A DNA stretch of 64,000 nucleotides from Bacteroides salyersiae WAL 10018 = DSM 18765 = JCM 12988 (GTDB lineage: Bacteria; Bacteroidota; Bacteroidia; Bacteroidales; Bacteroidaceae), in NCBI RefSeq assembly GCF_000381365.1, contig NZ_KB905467.1:1292424-1356423 (forward strand), given 5' to 3'. Below, in pieces: positions 51,881-61,163 of the stretch. How positions within the stretch are numbered: position 1 is the first letter of the stretch; every line of letters starts with the position of its first letter. A program made the translations under genes and the position numbers. The notes beneath the pieces are model-generated. The model searched no databases. It had not been told where the DNA came from and saw only the letters and a program-made list of their open reading frames with translations.

Positions 51881-52018
51881 AGCCTCTCCCCAGCCCTCTC
51901 CGTGGGAGAGGGAGCTGAGTTAGTTTAGTGACCGATTAATTTAATATTAGTGACCGATTAATTGATAAACAGGAGCCTCTCCCCAGCCCTCTCCTACGGA
52001 GAGGGCTGGGGAGAGGCT
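51881..52018. repeat. CCTCTCCCC palindromic element, copy 4, with terminator hairpin
   Basis: The left half (51881-51927) matches the 5' part of the other copies. The right half (51974-52018) is a perfect 21-bp stem with a 3-bp loop, built from AGCCTCTCCCCAGCCCTCTCC and its complement, and is followed by TTTATTATTT, a good terminator shape on the plus strand. It begins at the base after the HTH stop codon. Confidence 0.88.
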
Positions 52019-52050
52019 TTTATTATTTACCGATAATCCGTACCGGTTTC

Positions 52051-52082
52051 TTTGAATTTATCGATTATTATGCTTAAATTTG
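52051..52082 (+). promoter_or_regulatory. Promoter of the second exopolysaccharide operon
   Basis: TTTG (52051-52054), a 20-bp spacer and TAAATTTG (52075-52082) match the Bacteroides consensus exactly. The leader is about 115 nt and contains a small hairpin, GCCTTT / AAAGGC (52082-52099). Nothing else is seen up to 52205. Confidence 0.78.
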
Positions 52083-52205
52083 CCTTTATTATAAAAGGCT
52101 GTTTTGCTTCTTAATTCCGGAATGAGGGAGGTTATGGATTAAGAAAAAAGACAAACTCCGATTTTTTATTCCATTAAAAACGAATTTCAAGAGAAACCCA
52201 TCTAT

Positions 52206-53270
52206 ATGAAAGTGTTAATTGTATTCAGAGAAGACGACACAGACAATCTCTTCGTCCCTGTACTCTGCGAAGCCATCCGCAAGCAGGGCATCGACGTGCA
52301 TTGTTCCGACCGGGATTTCTGGGAAAAGGATGAACCTTATGACATCATCCATTTTCAATGGCCCGAAGAGGCGGTGGGATGGAACTGTACGGACATCTCC
52401 GTGATAGACCGTCTGCGGCAGCGCATACGCCACTTCAAAGACGGCGGGAGCAAGATCGTCTATACAAGGCACAACGCCTGTCCGCACTACAATGCCAATC
52501 CGGTCATCCGGCAGGCATACGGGCTCATCGAATCGTGCAGCGACGTAGTGGTGCATATGGGGCGATACAGCAAGGAGGAATTTGGAAAGGCGCATCCCGG
52601 CAGCCGGAATGTCATCATCCCCCACCATATCTACGAAAACACCTACAACGAAAACATCTCACGCGAAGAAGCCTGCAGGCACTTAGGGCTTCCGGCCGAT
52701 AAAATGATCATCACCGCCTTCGGAAAATTCCGCAACCGCGAAGAGATCCGCATGGTGCTGGACGCCTTCTCCGCCTTGCGGAATAAAAGAAAGTTCCTGC
52801 TGGCCCCCCGGATGTTCCCGTTTGCCAAACATCCCGGGCAGCGCAATCCGCTGAAAAGGCTCCTTTCGCTGGCCGGCTACTACCTTGTACCGGCTCTGCT
52901 CCGCCTGAGAAACATCCGGGCAGGCGCCAACGGCGAACTGATCGACAACGACGAGCTCCCCTACTACATCACCGCATCGGACGTGATATTCGTGCAGAGG
53001 AAACGGATACTGAACTCGGGCAACGTCCCTTTAGCTTTCCTGTTCCGGAAAGTGGTGGCAGGCCCGGACAACGGGAATGTGGGCGAACTGCTGCGCGAGA
53101 CCGGAAACCCGGTTTTCTCTCCCGACGACAACGCCGGCATCGTACGTGCGCTGGAACAGGCCGGACGGCTGGCGGAACAGGGCAAGGGGGAAGAGAATTA
53201 CCGCTACGCCCGGCAGCATATGAATCTCGAGGTGGTGGCAAACGCATATATCGACGCTTATGGCAAGTAA
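52206..53270 (+). CDS. Glycosyltransferase (GT4-like)
   Basis: The 354-residue protein has a GT-B layout: MKVLIVFREDDTDNLFVPVL, KIVYTRHNACPHYNANPVI, and a second-domain loop PLAFLFRKVVAGPDNGNVGELL. The usual GT4 E-x7-E signature is weak, so the assignment is less sure than for the neighbours. It probably adds a sugar in the cytoplasm to the lipid-linked repeat unit. It starts the second operon and overlaps the flippase gene by 11 bp. Confidence 0.78.
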   Translation: MKVLIVFREDDTDNLFVPVLCEAIRKQGIDVHCSDRDFWEKDEPYDIIHFQWPEEAVGWNCTDISVIDRLRQRIRHFKDGGSKIVYTRHNACPHYNANPVIRQAYGLIESCSDVVVHMGRYSKEEFGKAHPGSRNVIIPHHIYENTYNENISREEACRHLGLPADKMIITAFGKFRNREEIRMVLDAFSALRNKRKFLLAPRMFPFAKHPGQRNPLKRLLSLAGYYLVPALLRLRNIRAGANGELIDNDELPYYITASDVIFVQRKRILNSGNVPLAFLFRKVVAGPDNGNVGELLRETGNPVFSPDDNAGIVRALEQAGRLAEQGKGEENYRYARQHMNLEVVANAYIDAYGK

Positions 53271-54717
53271 TCTCAAGCAACAGCTCTTTTCCGGTGTCTT
53301 CTACACCGCGCTCGCCAAGTATAGCGGCATCGTCATCTCCCTCGTCGTGGCCGGAGTACTGGCCCGCCTGCTCACGCCCGACGACTTCGGCATCGTAGCC
53401 ATCGCCACGGTCATCATCGCCTTTTTCAGCATCTTCACCGACATGGGCATCTCGCCCGCCATCGTGCAGAACAAGGCATTGACGGAGAAAGACCTGTCGG
53501 ACATCTTCTCCTTCACCCTCTGGATGGGCGCCGGCCTTTCGGTGCTTTTCTTCGCCGCCTCGTGGCCCATTGCCGCCTATTACGAAAGCCCCATCCTGCG
53601 CACCCTGTGCCAACTGCTCTGCGTGAACCTCTTTTTCGCTTCGGCCACCATCGTGCCCAACGCCCTGTTTTTCAAGAACAAGGAGTTCAAGTTCATCGCC
53701 CTCCGCAGCTTCGCCGTGCAGGTGGCCAGCGGCACGGCCGCCGTCATAGCCGCCTTGAACGGCGCGGGACTGTATGCGCTGATCATCAGCCCGATCCTCT
53801 CCAGCATCCTCCTTTTCATCATCTCGCTGAAACGCTACCCGCAACACCCCGCGATGACGCTCGGATGGGGCGCCCTCCGCAAGATATTCTCCTACTCCGC
53901 CTACCAGTTCCTTTTCAACGTCATCAACTACTTCAGCCGCAACCTCGACAAGCTGCTGATAGGCAAGTACATGGGCATGTCGGAATTGGGATATTACGAG
54001 AAGTCATACCGCCTGATGATGCTGCCGTTGCAGAACATCACCCAAGTCGTCACCCCGGTGATGCACCCCATATTCAGCGATTACCAGAACGACCTGAACC
54101 GGCTTGCCTCGGCCTACGAACGCATCCTGCGCCTGCTCGCCTTCATCGGGATACCGCTCAGCGTGCTGCTGTTCTTCACGGCCGAAGAGGTGACGCTGAT
54201 CATCTTCGGTCAGCAATGGCTGCCGTCCGTGCCGGTGTTCCGCATACTCACGCTCTCGGTCGGCGTACAGATCATCCTCTCCTCCTCCGGAAGCATCTTC
54301 CAGGCTGCCGGAGACACGCGCAGCCTGTTCGCCTGCGGGGTATTCTCGTCCGTACTCAACGTGACGGGGATGCTGCTCGGCATCTTCTGGTTCGGCACGC
54401 TGGAAGCCGTGGCATGGTGCATCGTCACCACGTTCTGCGTCAACTTCATCCAGTGCTACTGGCAGATGTACCGCGTGACGCTCCGGCGAAGCATGTGGAC
54501 ACTGCTGCGCCAGTTCACATCGCCCATCATTGCAGGCATGCTCATAGCGGCCGCCCTCATCCCGCTACATTACTTGACAAACAACGGGAATATTTTTCTC
54601 ACGTTTATATTGAAAAGTATCGTAAGTTTCACTATCTTTGGGATTTATATACAAATCACGCGCGAGTATGACCTGATGGGAAAGATACAAAAAATAGCGC
54701 ACAAACGAAAAAAGTAA
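53260..54717 (+). CDS. Wzx-type polysaccharide flippase
   Basis: The 485-residue inner-membrane protein has about 12-14 helices of the MOP superfamily. The start SNLKQQLFSGVFYTALAKYS and LARLLTPDDFGIVAIATVI, with the later SYSAYQFLFNVINYFSRNLDKLLIGKYMG pattern (in short pieces), fit the WzxC/LpsB-type polysaccharide exporters. It would turn undecaprenyl-linked repeat units across the inner membrane for the Wzy-like polymerase encoded at 38879. GC-rich codon use gives long meaningless frames on both strands here. Confidence 0.93.
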   Translation: MASNLKQQLFSGVFYTALAKYSGIVISLVVAGVLARLLTPDDFGIVAIATVIIAFFSIFTDMGISPAIVQNKALTEKDLSDIFSFTLWMGAGLSVLFFAASWPIAAYYESPILRTLCQLLCVNLFFASATIVPNALFFKNKEFKFIALRSFAVQVASGTAAVIAALNGAGLYALIISPILSSILLFIISLKRYPQHPAMTLGWGALRKIFSYSAYQFLFNVINYFSRNLDKLLIGKYMGMSELGYYEKSYRLMMLPLQNITQVVTPVMHPIFSDYQNDLNRLASAYERILRLLAFIGIPLSVLLFFTAEEVTLIIFGQQWLPSVPVFRILTLSVGVQIILSSSGSIFQAAGDTRSLFACGVFSSVLNVTGMLLGIFWFGTLEAVAWCIVTTFCVNFIQCYWQMYRVTLRRSMWTLLRQFTSPIIAGMLIAAALIPLHYLTNNGNIFLTFILKSIVSFTIFGIYIQITREYDLMGKIQKIAHKRKK

Positions 54718-54746
54718 AATAACTAAAGAAATCCTTAAAGCAAACA

Positions 54747-55916
54747 ATGAAATTATTATTTCTTATCTTTCACGGATTTGACGAAGCAAACGGTATCAGC
54801 AAAAAAATCCGATACCAGACAAAAGCACTGCGCGAATGCGGGGCGGACGTACGGATGTGTTATTACCAGATCACAGACGACGGCAACCGGCGTTGGATGG
54901 TAAACGATGAAGTGATAGCCGATCTCGGATCGGGAAAGATGGCAAAGGCCAAAAAAAGGTTTTTCTTTCGTCCCATCTGCGAGTATGCGCAACGCGAAGG
55001 CATCGAGCTGGTATACATCCGGTCTTTTCACAACGCCAATCCTTTCACAATCAACCTGATAAAAGAACTTAAACGGCAAGTGAGGCATGTGGTCATGGAA
55101 ATCCCCACGTATCCTTATGACCAGGAGTACGCCAGCACCGGAATGAAGCTGAAACTCTACATCGACCGCCTGTTCCGCAAAAAACTGGCGAAGCAACTGG
55201 ACGCAATCGTCACCTTTTCAGCAGCAAAAACCATTTTCGGCATTCCGGCCATACGCATTTCCAACGGCATCGACTTCGATGCCGTGCCACTCAAGCAGCA
55301 CATGAACGACACTTCGGACGAACTGCATCTGATAGGGGTGGCCGAAGTGCATTATTGGCACGGATTCGACCGCCTGGTGCGCGGACTGGCCGCCTACTAC
55401 GACCGCGGACGATCCTACAAAGTGTATTTCCACATCGTAGGCGAACTGACGGGCGAACGCGAACGGAAAGAAATACTGCCCCTCATCCGTGAACACGGGC
55501 TGGAACCCTACGTCATTCTGCACGGAGCCCGGCATGGCCTCGAATTGGACGAGCTCTTCGAACATGCCGATTTCGGGATAGGCAGCCTGGGCCGCCACCG
55601 GAGCGGCATCACCCACATCAAAACATTGAAAAACCGTGAATATGCCGCACGCGGGCTTGCGTTCGCCTATTCGGAAACCGATGAGGACTTTGACGACAAG
55701 GCATACGTGATGAAAATTCCGGCGGACGAGACAGCAGTGGACATCGACGGCATAGTGGCCTTCTGCCGGTCGCTGCCGATGACCGGCCGGGAGATACGCG
55801 ACAGCATCGGAAATCTGTCGTGGAAGTGCCAGATGCAGAAAGTATTGTGCGAAGTAGTGCCGTGCACGAAGACGCCGGCACTGCCTGTTCCACCTCAAAA
55901 CATCAGAAAAATATGA
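54747..55916 (+). CDS. Glycosyltransferase (GT-B type)
   Basis: The 389-residue protein begins with MKLLFLIFHGFDEANGISKK, a GT-B opening strand with a nucleotide-sugar type GI loop. VRHVVMEIPTYPYDQEY and AIRISNGIDFDAVPL are typical of family 4, and HADFGIGSLGRHRSGITHIK of the donor site region. The donor is unknown. Its stop overlaps the next start (ATGA, 55913-55916). Confidence 0.82.
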   Translation: MKLLFLIFHGFDEANGISKKIRYQTKALRECGADVRMCYYQITDDGNRRWMVNDEVIADLGSGKMAKAKKRFFFRPICEYAQREGIELVYIRSFHNANPFTINLIKELKRQVRHVVMEIPTYPYDQEYASTGMKLKLYIDRLFRKKLAKQLDAIVTFSAAKTIFGIPAIRISNGIDFDAVPLKQHMNDTSDELHLIGVAEVHYWHGFDRLVRGLAAYYDRGRSYKVYFHIVGELTGERERKEILPLIREHGLEPYVILHGARHGLELDELFEHADFGIGSLGRHRSGITHIKTLKNREYAARGLAFAYSETDEDFDDKAYVMKIPADETAVDIDGIVAFCRSLPMTGREIRDSIGNLSWKCQMQKVLCEVVPCTKTPALPVPPQNIRKI

Positions 55917-56662
55917 TACCCAAACGAATACACCTCTGCTGGCTGAGCGGCGACCCTTATCCTCAGAAGATACAAAAATGCATCGACAGTTGGAAAATCC
56001 ATCTGCCGGACTATGAAATCATGCTATGGGACTTGAAACGGTTCGACATCGCGCAAGTGCCCTGGGTAGAGCAGGCCTTTCGGGTCAAGAAGTATGCTTT
56101 TGCCGCAGACTACATCCGCCTGTACGCCCTCTACAACTACGGCGGCATTTATCTGGACTCGGACGTGGAAGTCTTGAAGAGCTTCGATCCGTTGCTGGAT
56201 CTCCCCTACTTCGTCGGTGCGGAAAACGCAGGCACGATCGAAGCCGCCATAATCGGGGCCGAAAAAGGATGCGACTGGATAAAGGCCTGTCTGGACTACT
56301 ATAAAGGAAGAAATTTCATACAGGAAAACGGACAGATGGATATCCGCATGCTGCCGGAAATCATGAACGAAACCATCCAGCGCTTCAAGCCGGTGGTCAA
56401 TCTGACGGACAGCAACATCGACGCACTGAAGGGTCTGGATATGGAAAAAGCCGTATATGTGCTGCCCAACGATTTTTTCTCTCCGAAGATATTCGACTCC
56501 AGAGAGGTGATCGTCACCGGCAACACCTATGCCATCCATCACTATCAGAATTCCTGGTTCTCACACCAGGCGTTCATTTACTACCGCACGAGAACCTTCT
56601 TTATAAAGCTATTCGGATACAATTGTATCCGGCGCATCGAGAAACTGATTCTAAAAAGATAA
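55913..56662 (+). CDS. Glycosyltransferase family 32 (capsule-type)
   Basis: The start at 55913 (MIPKRIHLCWLSGDPYPQKI) is chosen by the overlap with the previous stop and by the family's opening motif. The 249-residue enzyme has the Gly_transf_sug DxD signature GGIYLDSDVEVLKSF preceded by FAADYIRLYALYNY. Family members such as Och1-like and capsular enzymes transfer hexoses to growing chains. It is soluble or loosely membrane bound. Confidence 0.92.
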   Translation: MIPKRIHLCWLSGDPYPQKIQKCIDSWKIHLPDYEIMLWDLKRFDIAQVPWVEQAFRVKKYAFAADYIRLYALYNYGGIYLDSDVEVLKSFDPLLDLPYFVGAENAGTIEAAIIGAEKGCDWIKACLDYYKGRNFIQENGQMDIRMLPEIMNETIQRFKPVVNLTDSNIDALKGLDMEKAVYVLPNDFFSPKIFDSREVIVTGNTYAIHHYQNSWFSHQAFIYYRTRTFFIKLFGYNCIRRIEKLILKR

Positions 56663-56678
56663 CCTCAAAAAGCAGAAT

Positions 56679-57530
56679 ATGAAGAAATGGTACAGCAAAT
56701 ATCTGCAAGTCTACGAGAAACCCTTCTCCTATGCACCGGCAGCAGTCGTCGAAGAAGTACGCGGCAAACTGGCCGGATTGCAGTCCGAACAGCCACTGGT
56801 CACCGTATCCCTGATCGGATACAATGAAGAACGGCATCTGCTGGCCTGCCTGTGGTCGCTGAGCGAGATGCAGTGCCGCTATCCGGTAGAAATCATCGGG
56901 GTAGACAACGAATCGAAAGACCGCACGGCCGAGATATACCGGGCCACCGGAGTGCCTTATTACACGGAAACGCGGCACAGCTGCGGTTTTGCACGCCTGT
57001 GCGGGTTGAACCATGCAAGGGGAAAATACCACATCAACATAGATTCGGATACCCTGTATCCGCCCCGCTACGTAGAAACGATGGTGGAAGCCCTCGAACG
57101 TCCCGGTATCGTGGCCGTCAGCTCACTGTGGAGCTACATCCCCGACAAGGAGCACTCATGGCTGGGACTGAAATTCTATGAATTCGCCCGTGACACGCAC
57201 CTGTGGCTGCAAGCATTCAAGCGTCCGGAACTGAGCGTGCGCGGACTGGTGTTTGCTTATCGCACCGATCTGGCGCAGAAAACGGGTATCCGCACGGATA
57301 TCATCCGTGGCGAAGACGGCTCATTGGCACTGGAATTGAAAAAGTATGGAAAGATCGCTTTCGTACGCAAACGCCGGGCACGCGCAGTGACGGGATATGG
57401 CACGGTGGGCACTGACGGAACCCTGCTGAACAGCTTTAAAGTACGCGTAGCCGGAGCGATGAAAAACATCACCGGATTGTTTACTCAAAAAGAAAAATAT
57501 GAGGATGAGGATTCCAACTTGATAAAATAA
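56679..57530 (+). CDS. Glycosyltransferase family 2
   Basis: The 283-residue enzyme has a GT-A fold: PLVTVSLIGYNEERHLLACL, EIIGVDNESKDRTAEIY and the acidic NIDSDTLYPPRYVE, with ARGKYHIN before it. RGLVFAYRTDLAQKTGI and RGEDGSLALELKKYGK are later conserved parts. It belongs to the same operon, 16 bp after the GT32 gene. The sugar is unknown. Confidence 0.9.
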   Translation: MKKWYSKYLQVYEKPFSYAPAAVVEEVRGKLAGLQSEQPLVTVSLIGYNEERHLLACLWSLSEMQCRYPVEIIGVDNESKDRTAEIYRATGVPYYTETRHSCGFARLCGLNHARGKYHINIDSDTLYPPRYVETMVEALERPGIVAVSSLWSYIPDKEHSWLGLKFYEFARDTHLWLQAFKRPELSVRGLVFAYRTDLAQKTGIRTDIIRGEDGSLALELKKYGKIAFVRKRRARAVTGYGTVGTDGTLLNSFKVRVAGAMKNITGLFTQKEKYEDEDSNLIK

Positions 57531-57549
57531 CCGGTAAAACTCATAAAGT

Positions 57550-58320
57550 ATGAAAAGAAGAACACCATACGACAGAGATAATTTGCACATAAAAAAGAGA
57601 GACTGGGTATTGGAAGTCGGTCCGGGACACAACCCGTCTCATCGCGCCAACGTTGTAACTGAAAAGTTTACAGACCAGAATTATCACCGATGTGGAGATA
57701 TGAAGATCTATCCACACCAGATATTTGCCAATGCGGATGGTGAAAACTTACCGTTCAAAGACAAAGAGTTCGATTATGTCATCTGCAACCAAGTGTTGGA
57801 ACATGTAGAGAATCCCGAAAAATTTATCAGCGAACAATGCCGGGTAGCATCCCGGGGATACATGGAAACTCCCAGCCTGTTGGGGGAATTTCTATTTCCG
57901 AAGAAATCGCACCGATGGATTATACTGGATATAGACAACAAACTCGTACTCTTTGAGAAAAGTAAAATGCCCGACCATTATGAAAATAACTATGGTGAGC
58001 TATTCCTGAATTACCTGCCTTACCAATCGTTGATATACAAGCTGCTCTGGTTTACCGAAGGAGACCTGATGCTGAACCGGTACGAATGGGAAGAAAAAAT
58101 CGATTTCATCGTAAACCCGACGGATGAATACTATCTGCGCTTTTTTACCAAGCCGTGGAACAAAGAGATGGTAAGGAAACTATACCCGCCACGTAGTCCT
58201 TTTAAGGAATTACACAAGACCTTTGCTGCGTTATGGTATATCATGTGGACCAAATTCAGGCACAAATTCTTTGAACGCCACCAACCTATACTTTTAAGCG
58301 AATATATGAAAAATAAATAA
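57550..58320 (+). CDS. SAM-dependent methyltransferase
   Basis: The 256-residue class I enzyme has VLEVGPGHNPSHRANVV as its SAM-binding loop, FDYVICNQVLEHVENP as motif II and CRVASRGYMETPS, the Methyltransf_11 pattern. Within a polysaccharide operon it may O-methylate a sugar. Its base composition is more AT-rich than that of the genes before it, so this gene and the next may have joined the locus separately. Confidence 0.87.
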   Translation: MKRRTPYDRDNLHIKKRDWVLEVGPGHNPSHRANVVTEKFTDQNYHRCGDMKIYPHQIFANADGENLPFKDKEFDYVICNQVLEHVENPEKFISEQCRVASRGYMETPSLLGEFLFPKKSHRWIILDIDNKLVLFEKSKMPDHYENNYGELFLNYLPYQSLIYKLLWFTEGDLMLNRYEWEEKIDFIVNPTDEYYLRFFTKPWNKEMVRKLYPPRSPFKELHKTFAALWYIMWTKFRHKFFERHQPILLSEYMKNK

Positions 58321-58330
58321 AGCTACAAAT

Positions 58331-59833
58331 ATGAACCATAAACTGATATTTTATTGTATCTGTATGTTGCTGTTCACCTCCTGCATAAAACAAATCAACT
58401 TGTATACCGGAGATGATGAACAACATGAAGGCGGCAATAATGATGATGACAAGGAAAAACCTCAGGAACAGACCTATCTTTATCCTTTCGGCAACGAAGT
58501 GCAGGGAGATATCACAGCCGGCATCTTCATAAAGGTAAAGGATGCCCCACAAGTTCCACTGGAAGCCGGTATGCCTTGTTTGAAATACAACAAGCCGCTT
58601 CTGCTGCTGTTGGTGCAGGACGACTGCAAGCAATCGGCCTACTGCCGCACGTGGGCCGCCATCAACGGAAAGCCGGTATCCAATTCCGACCCGTATCCCA
58701 CCCCCACCGTTCAGGAACCGGATAAAACGGCACAACTATATTACAACTCCGCCCATCTGAGAAAAGGAGACCTTCCACCCAATGTACTCCCTGCCGTCCG
58801 CACTTTGGGAAGCACTGACGGAACGGGGAAAGAGGTCAGGTTCGCATTCACCACCACCCTGTCCGCAGAAGAAGAGTGGATGGACCAAGACGTGGATGTG
58901 AATCCCGGATACGAGAAGGATTATTACCGCTTTTTCATGAAAAGAGGGCTGAACTGGGACGAAATAAAAGAGATGCTGAACTACGGTGTCGGAATCGCCT
59001 TTCATGATGTAATGGCCGAAAACGTAAACGACGTGGAGGAAATCAAACAGCATTACGGCATAGCGCAAAGCAAAATACAGGAACAACTGGCAGGGAGAAA
59101 ATGCAAGATGCTGGCCCGCCCTAATGGAAACGACACCTATATAGATGCCGCCCTGCAATATGAAGATATCCGAACCATGGCAACCGAATCGAACGGAGAA
59201 GACTTATACCCGTTCAGAGCAATAGAGAGCCTGGACAAAGTGGCGCTCAACAGATCGTTCGAAGAGGTACAGGAAAACATAAAAGACGAAATACGGCAGC
59301 AACGAAGAGCACCCGAGAGGAACCGCAAAGCCGTCCATATAGGCGTGCACAACACCGACAATGACTGGATAAAGTTGCTCGAATGGATCAATGATAACTA
59401 CGGGAAAGACGGTGACGACTCCGTCTGGTTCCCCTCACAGGAAGAGTATTACGAATACAATTATTATCGCACGCACGGAAATGTGAAAGTCGAACAGACT
59501 GACGAACATACCATCAAGCTGACCGTACACTTGCCAATCGGGGAATGCTTCTATTACCCTTCGGTCACCGTCAATCTGAGCGGTCTGAAAAAAGAAGATA
59601 TCGTCTCCGTCGAAACGGATGATGCCGTCAGCGGGCTTTCCTACAATAACTTCGAAGAAGGAATCATGCTGAACATCGACTGCCGGAAACATTTGGCAGA
59701 ACATGCCACCCACTTTGTAGAGCAATACGAGAAAGACCGAAGCAATGCCTCCAACAAAGCGGATGCCCTCTACTTCGTGGGGATGCTGAAAGACTCGGAA
59801 AGAAAAACCGCATTACTCAACAGAATACAATAA
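58331..59833 (+). CDS. Lipoprotein with polysaccharide-deacetylase-like features
   Basis: The 500-residue protein has a lipobox (LLFTSCIK, Cys18) and an acidic linker. The core could be a divergent NodB-type deacetylase: LLLLVQDDCKQS in place of TFDDG, GIAFHDVMAEN, ARPNGND for the R-P-x-G motif and AVHIGVHNTDND. The C-terminal part (YPSVTVNLSGLKKEDIVSVE) looks like a beta-sandwich domain. If correct it would deacetylate the polysaccharide in the periplasm or at the surface, similar in place to PgaB or IcaB. Key catalytic residues differ from the norm, so this is a tentative call. Confidence 0.55.
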   Translation: MNHKLIFYCICMLLFTSCIKQINLYTGDDEQHEGGNNDDDKEKPQEQTYLYPFGNEVQGDITAGIFIKVKDAPQVPLEAGMPCLKYNKPLLLLLVQDDCKQSAYCRTWAAINGKPVSNSDPYPTPTVQEPDKTAQLYYNSAHLRKGDLPPNVLPAVRTLGSTDGTGKEVRFAFTTTLSAEEEWMDQDVDVNPGYEKDYYRFFMKRGLNWDEIKEMLNYGVGIAFHDVMAENVNDVEEIKQHYGIAQSKIQEQLAGRKCKMLARPNGNDTYIDAALQYEDIRTMATESNGEDLYPFRAIESLDKVALNRSFEEVQENIKDEIRQQRRAPERNRKAVHIGVHNTDNDWIKLLEWINDNYGKDGDDSVWFPSQEEYYEYNYYRTHGNVKVEQTDEHTIKLTVHLPIGECFYYPSVTVNLSGLKKEDIVSVETDDAVSGLSYNNFEEGIMLNIDCRKHLAEHATHFVEQYEKDRSNASNKADALYFVGMLKDSERKTALLNRIQ

Positions 59834-59897
59834 AAATAATTATCCGGCAGAATAATATAATGAAACAGATATGCCATGAATACAAAAAATATATACC

Positions 59898-61121
59898 ATG
59901 AATAATTCCCTTTGGATCGAAATCATCTTTTGGACAGCCCTTTTCATCGTGTTCTACACCTATTTAGGCTATGGCATCGTGCTCTGCCTGCTCGTCAAGC
60001 TCAAAGAGCTTTTCGTGAAGCCCGTGAGACGCGTGCTGCCGGCAGCAGACCGGGATCTGCCCGAAGTGACCCTTTTCATCACCGCCTTCAACGAAGCGGA
60101 CATCGTAGACGAAAAGATGGCGAACTCCCTCGAACTGGACTATCCCGAGGAGAAACTGCACATCGTGTGGGTGACGGATGGCAGCGACGACGGCACGAAC
60201 GAGCGTCTGCGCACCCGTTGGGAAGGGAAAGCCACCGTCTTCTTCCAACCCGAACGGCAGGGAAAAACCGCCGCCATGAACCGGGGGATGAAACTGGTGG
60301 ATACCCCTATCGTCGTGTTCACCGACGCCAACACGATGGTGAACCGGCAGGCGGTCCGCGAAATCGTGCTCGCCTTTGAAGATCCGCGCGTAGGCTGCGT
60401 GGCCGGAGAAAAACGCATTGCCGTACAGGCAAAAGACAATGCCGCCTCCGGAGGAGAAGGCATCTACTGGAAATACGAATCCACCCTGAAAGCGCTCGAT
60501 GCACGGCTGTACTCCGCCGTAGGAGCTGCGGGAGAATTGTTTGCCGTGCGCCGGGAGCTGTTTGCAGAAATGGAACGCGACACGCTGTTGGACGATTTCG
60601 TACTGTCGCTGCGCATCGCCATGCAAGGATACATCATCGCCTACTGCACGGAAGCATATGCCATCGAAAGCGGTTCGGCAGACATGCGCGAAGAAGAAAA
60701 ACGGAAAGTACGCATCGCCGCCGGCGGACTGCAATCCATCTGGCGGCTACGCCCCCTGCTGAACCCGTTCCGCTACGGGATACTGAGCTTCCAGTACGTA
60801 TCCCATCGGGTGCTGAGATGGTCCGTCACCCCCTTCCTGCTGTTCCTGCTGCTGCCGCTCAATGCGCTGCTCCTGCTGATGAAGGGGCTTGCAGGCGATT
60901 CCTGCACCTTATACGGTGTCCTGTTGGTACTTCAAATCCTGTTCTACGTCCTCGGCCTGTGGGGTTACTATCTGTCTACCAAACAGATAAAGAACAAGCT
61001 CCTGTTCATCCCCTACTACTTCCTCTTCATGAACGTCAACGTACTGAAAGGAATCGGCTACCTGAAGAAAAAACGCGGAACAGGCGTGTGGGAAAAAGCC
61101 AAAAGAAGTTCCGAATCATGA
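59898..61121 (+). CDS. Membrane glycosyltransferase family 2 (PgaC/IcaA-like)
   Basis: The 407-residue protein has an N-terminal helix (about 8-35), a GT-A domain with EVTLFITAFNEADIVDEKM, VTDGSDDGTNERL, VVFTDANTMVNRQ (DxD) and LLDDFVLSLRIAMQGY, and two or three C-terminal helices. It lacks a clear Q-x-x-R-W (EEKRKVRIAAGG instead). It likely adds or polymerises sugars at the membrane. It directly follows the deacetylase-like lipoprotein gene, a pairing seen in poly-N-acetylglucosamine loci. Its 3' end runs into a heptad array. Confidence 0.88.
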   Translation: MNNSLWIEIIFWTALFIVFYTYLGYGIVLCLLVKLKELFVKPVRRVLPAADRDLPEVTLFITAFNEADIVDEKMANSLELDYPEEKLHIVWVTDGSDDGTNERLRTRWEGKATVFFQPERQGKTAAMNRGMKLVDTPIVVFTDANTMVNRQAVREIVLAFEDPRVGCVAGEKRIAVQAKDNAASGGEGIYWKYESTLKALDARLYSAVGAAGELFAVRRELFAEMERDTLLDDFVLSLRIAMQGYIIAYCTEAYAIESGSADMREEEKRKVRIAAGGLQSIWRLRPLLNPFRYGILSFQYVSHRVLRWSVTPFLLFLLLPLNALLLLMKGLAGDSCTLYGVLLVLQILFYVLGLWGYYLSTKQIKNKLLFIPYYFLFMNVNVLKGIGYLKKKRGTGVWEKAKRSSES

Positions 61122-61147
61122 TTCATAAGTCATAAATCATAAATCCT
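61113..61147. repeat. Heptad array G over the glycosyltransferase stop codon
   Basis: Five 7-bp units, GAATCAT, GATTCAT, AAGTCAT, AAATCAT and AAATCCT, contain the stop codon (61119-61121). It is the same AT-rich unit type as elements A, C and F. Only one arm is seen here. Confidence 0.82.
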
Positions 61148-61163
61148 ATAAATCTATACACAC

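Noticed and set aside
53562..54671. Long plus-strand frame (369 codons) overlapping the Wzx gene
   Set aside because: It is an alternative frame of GC-rich codons in the flippase gene; the product is Arg, His and Pro rich with no domain.
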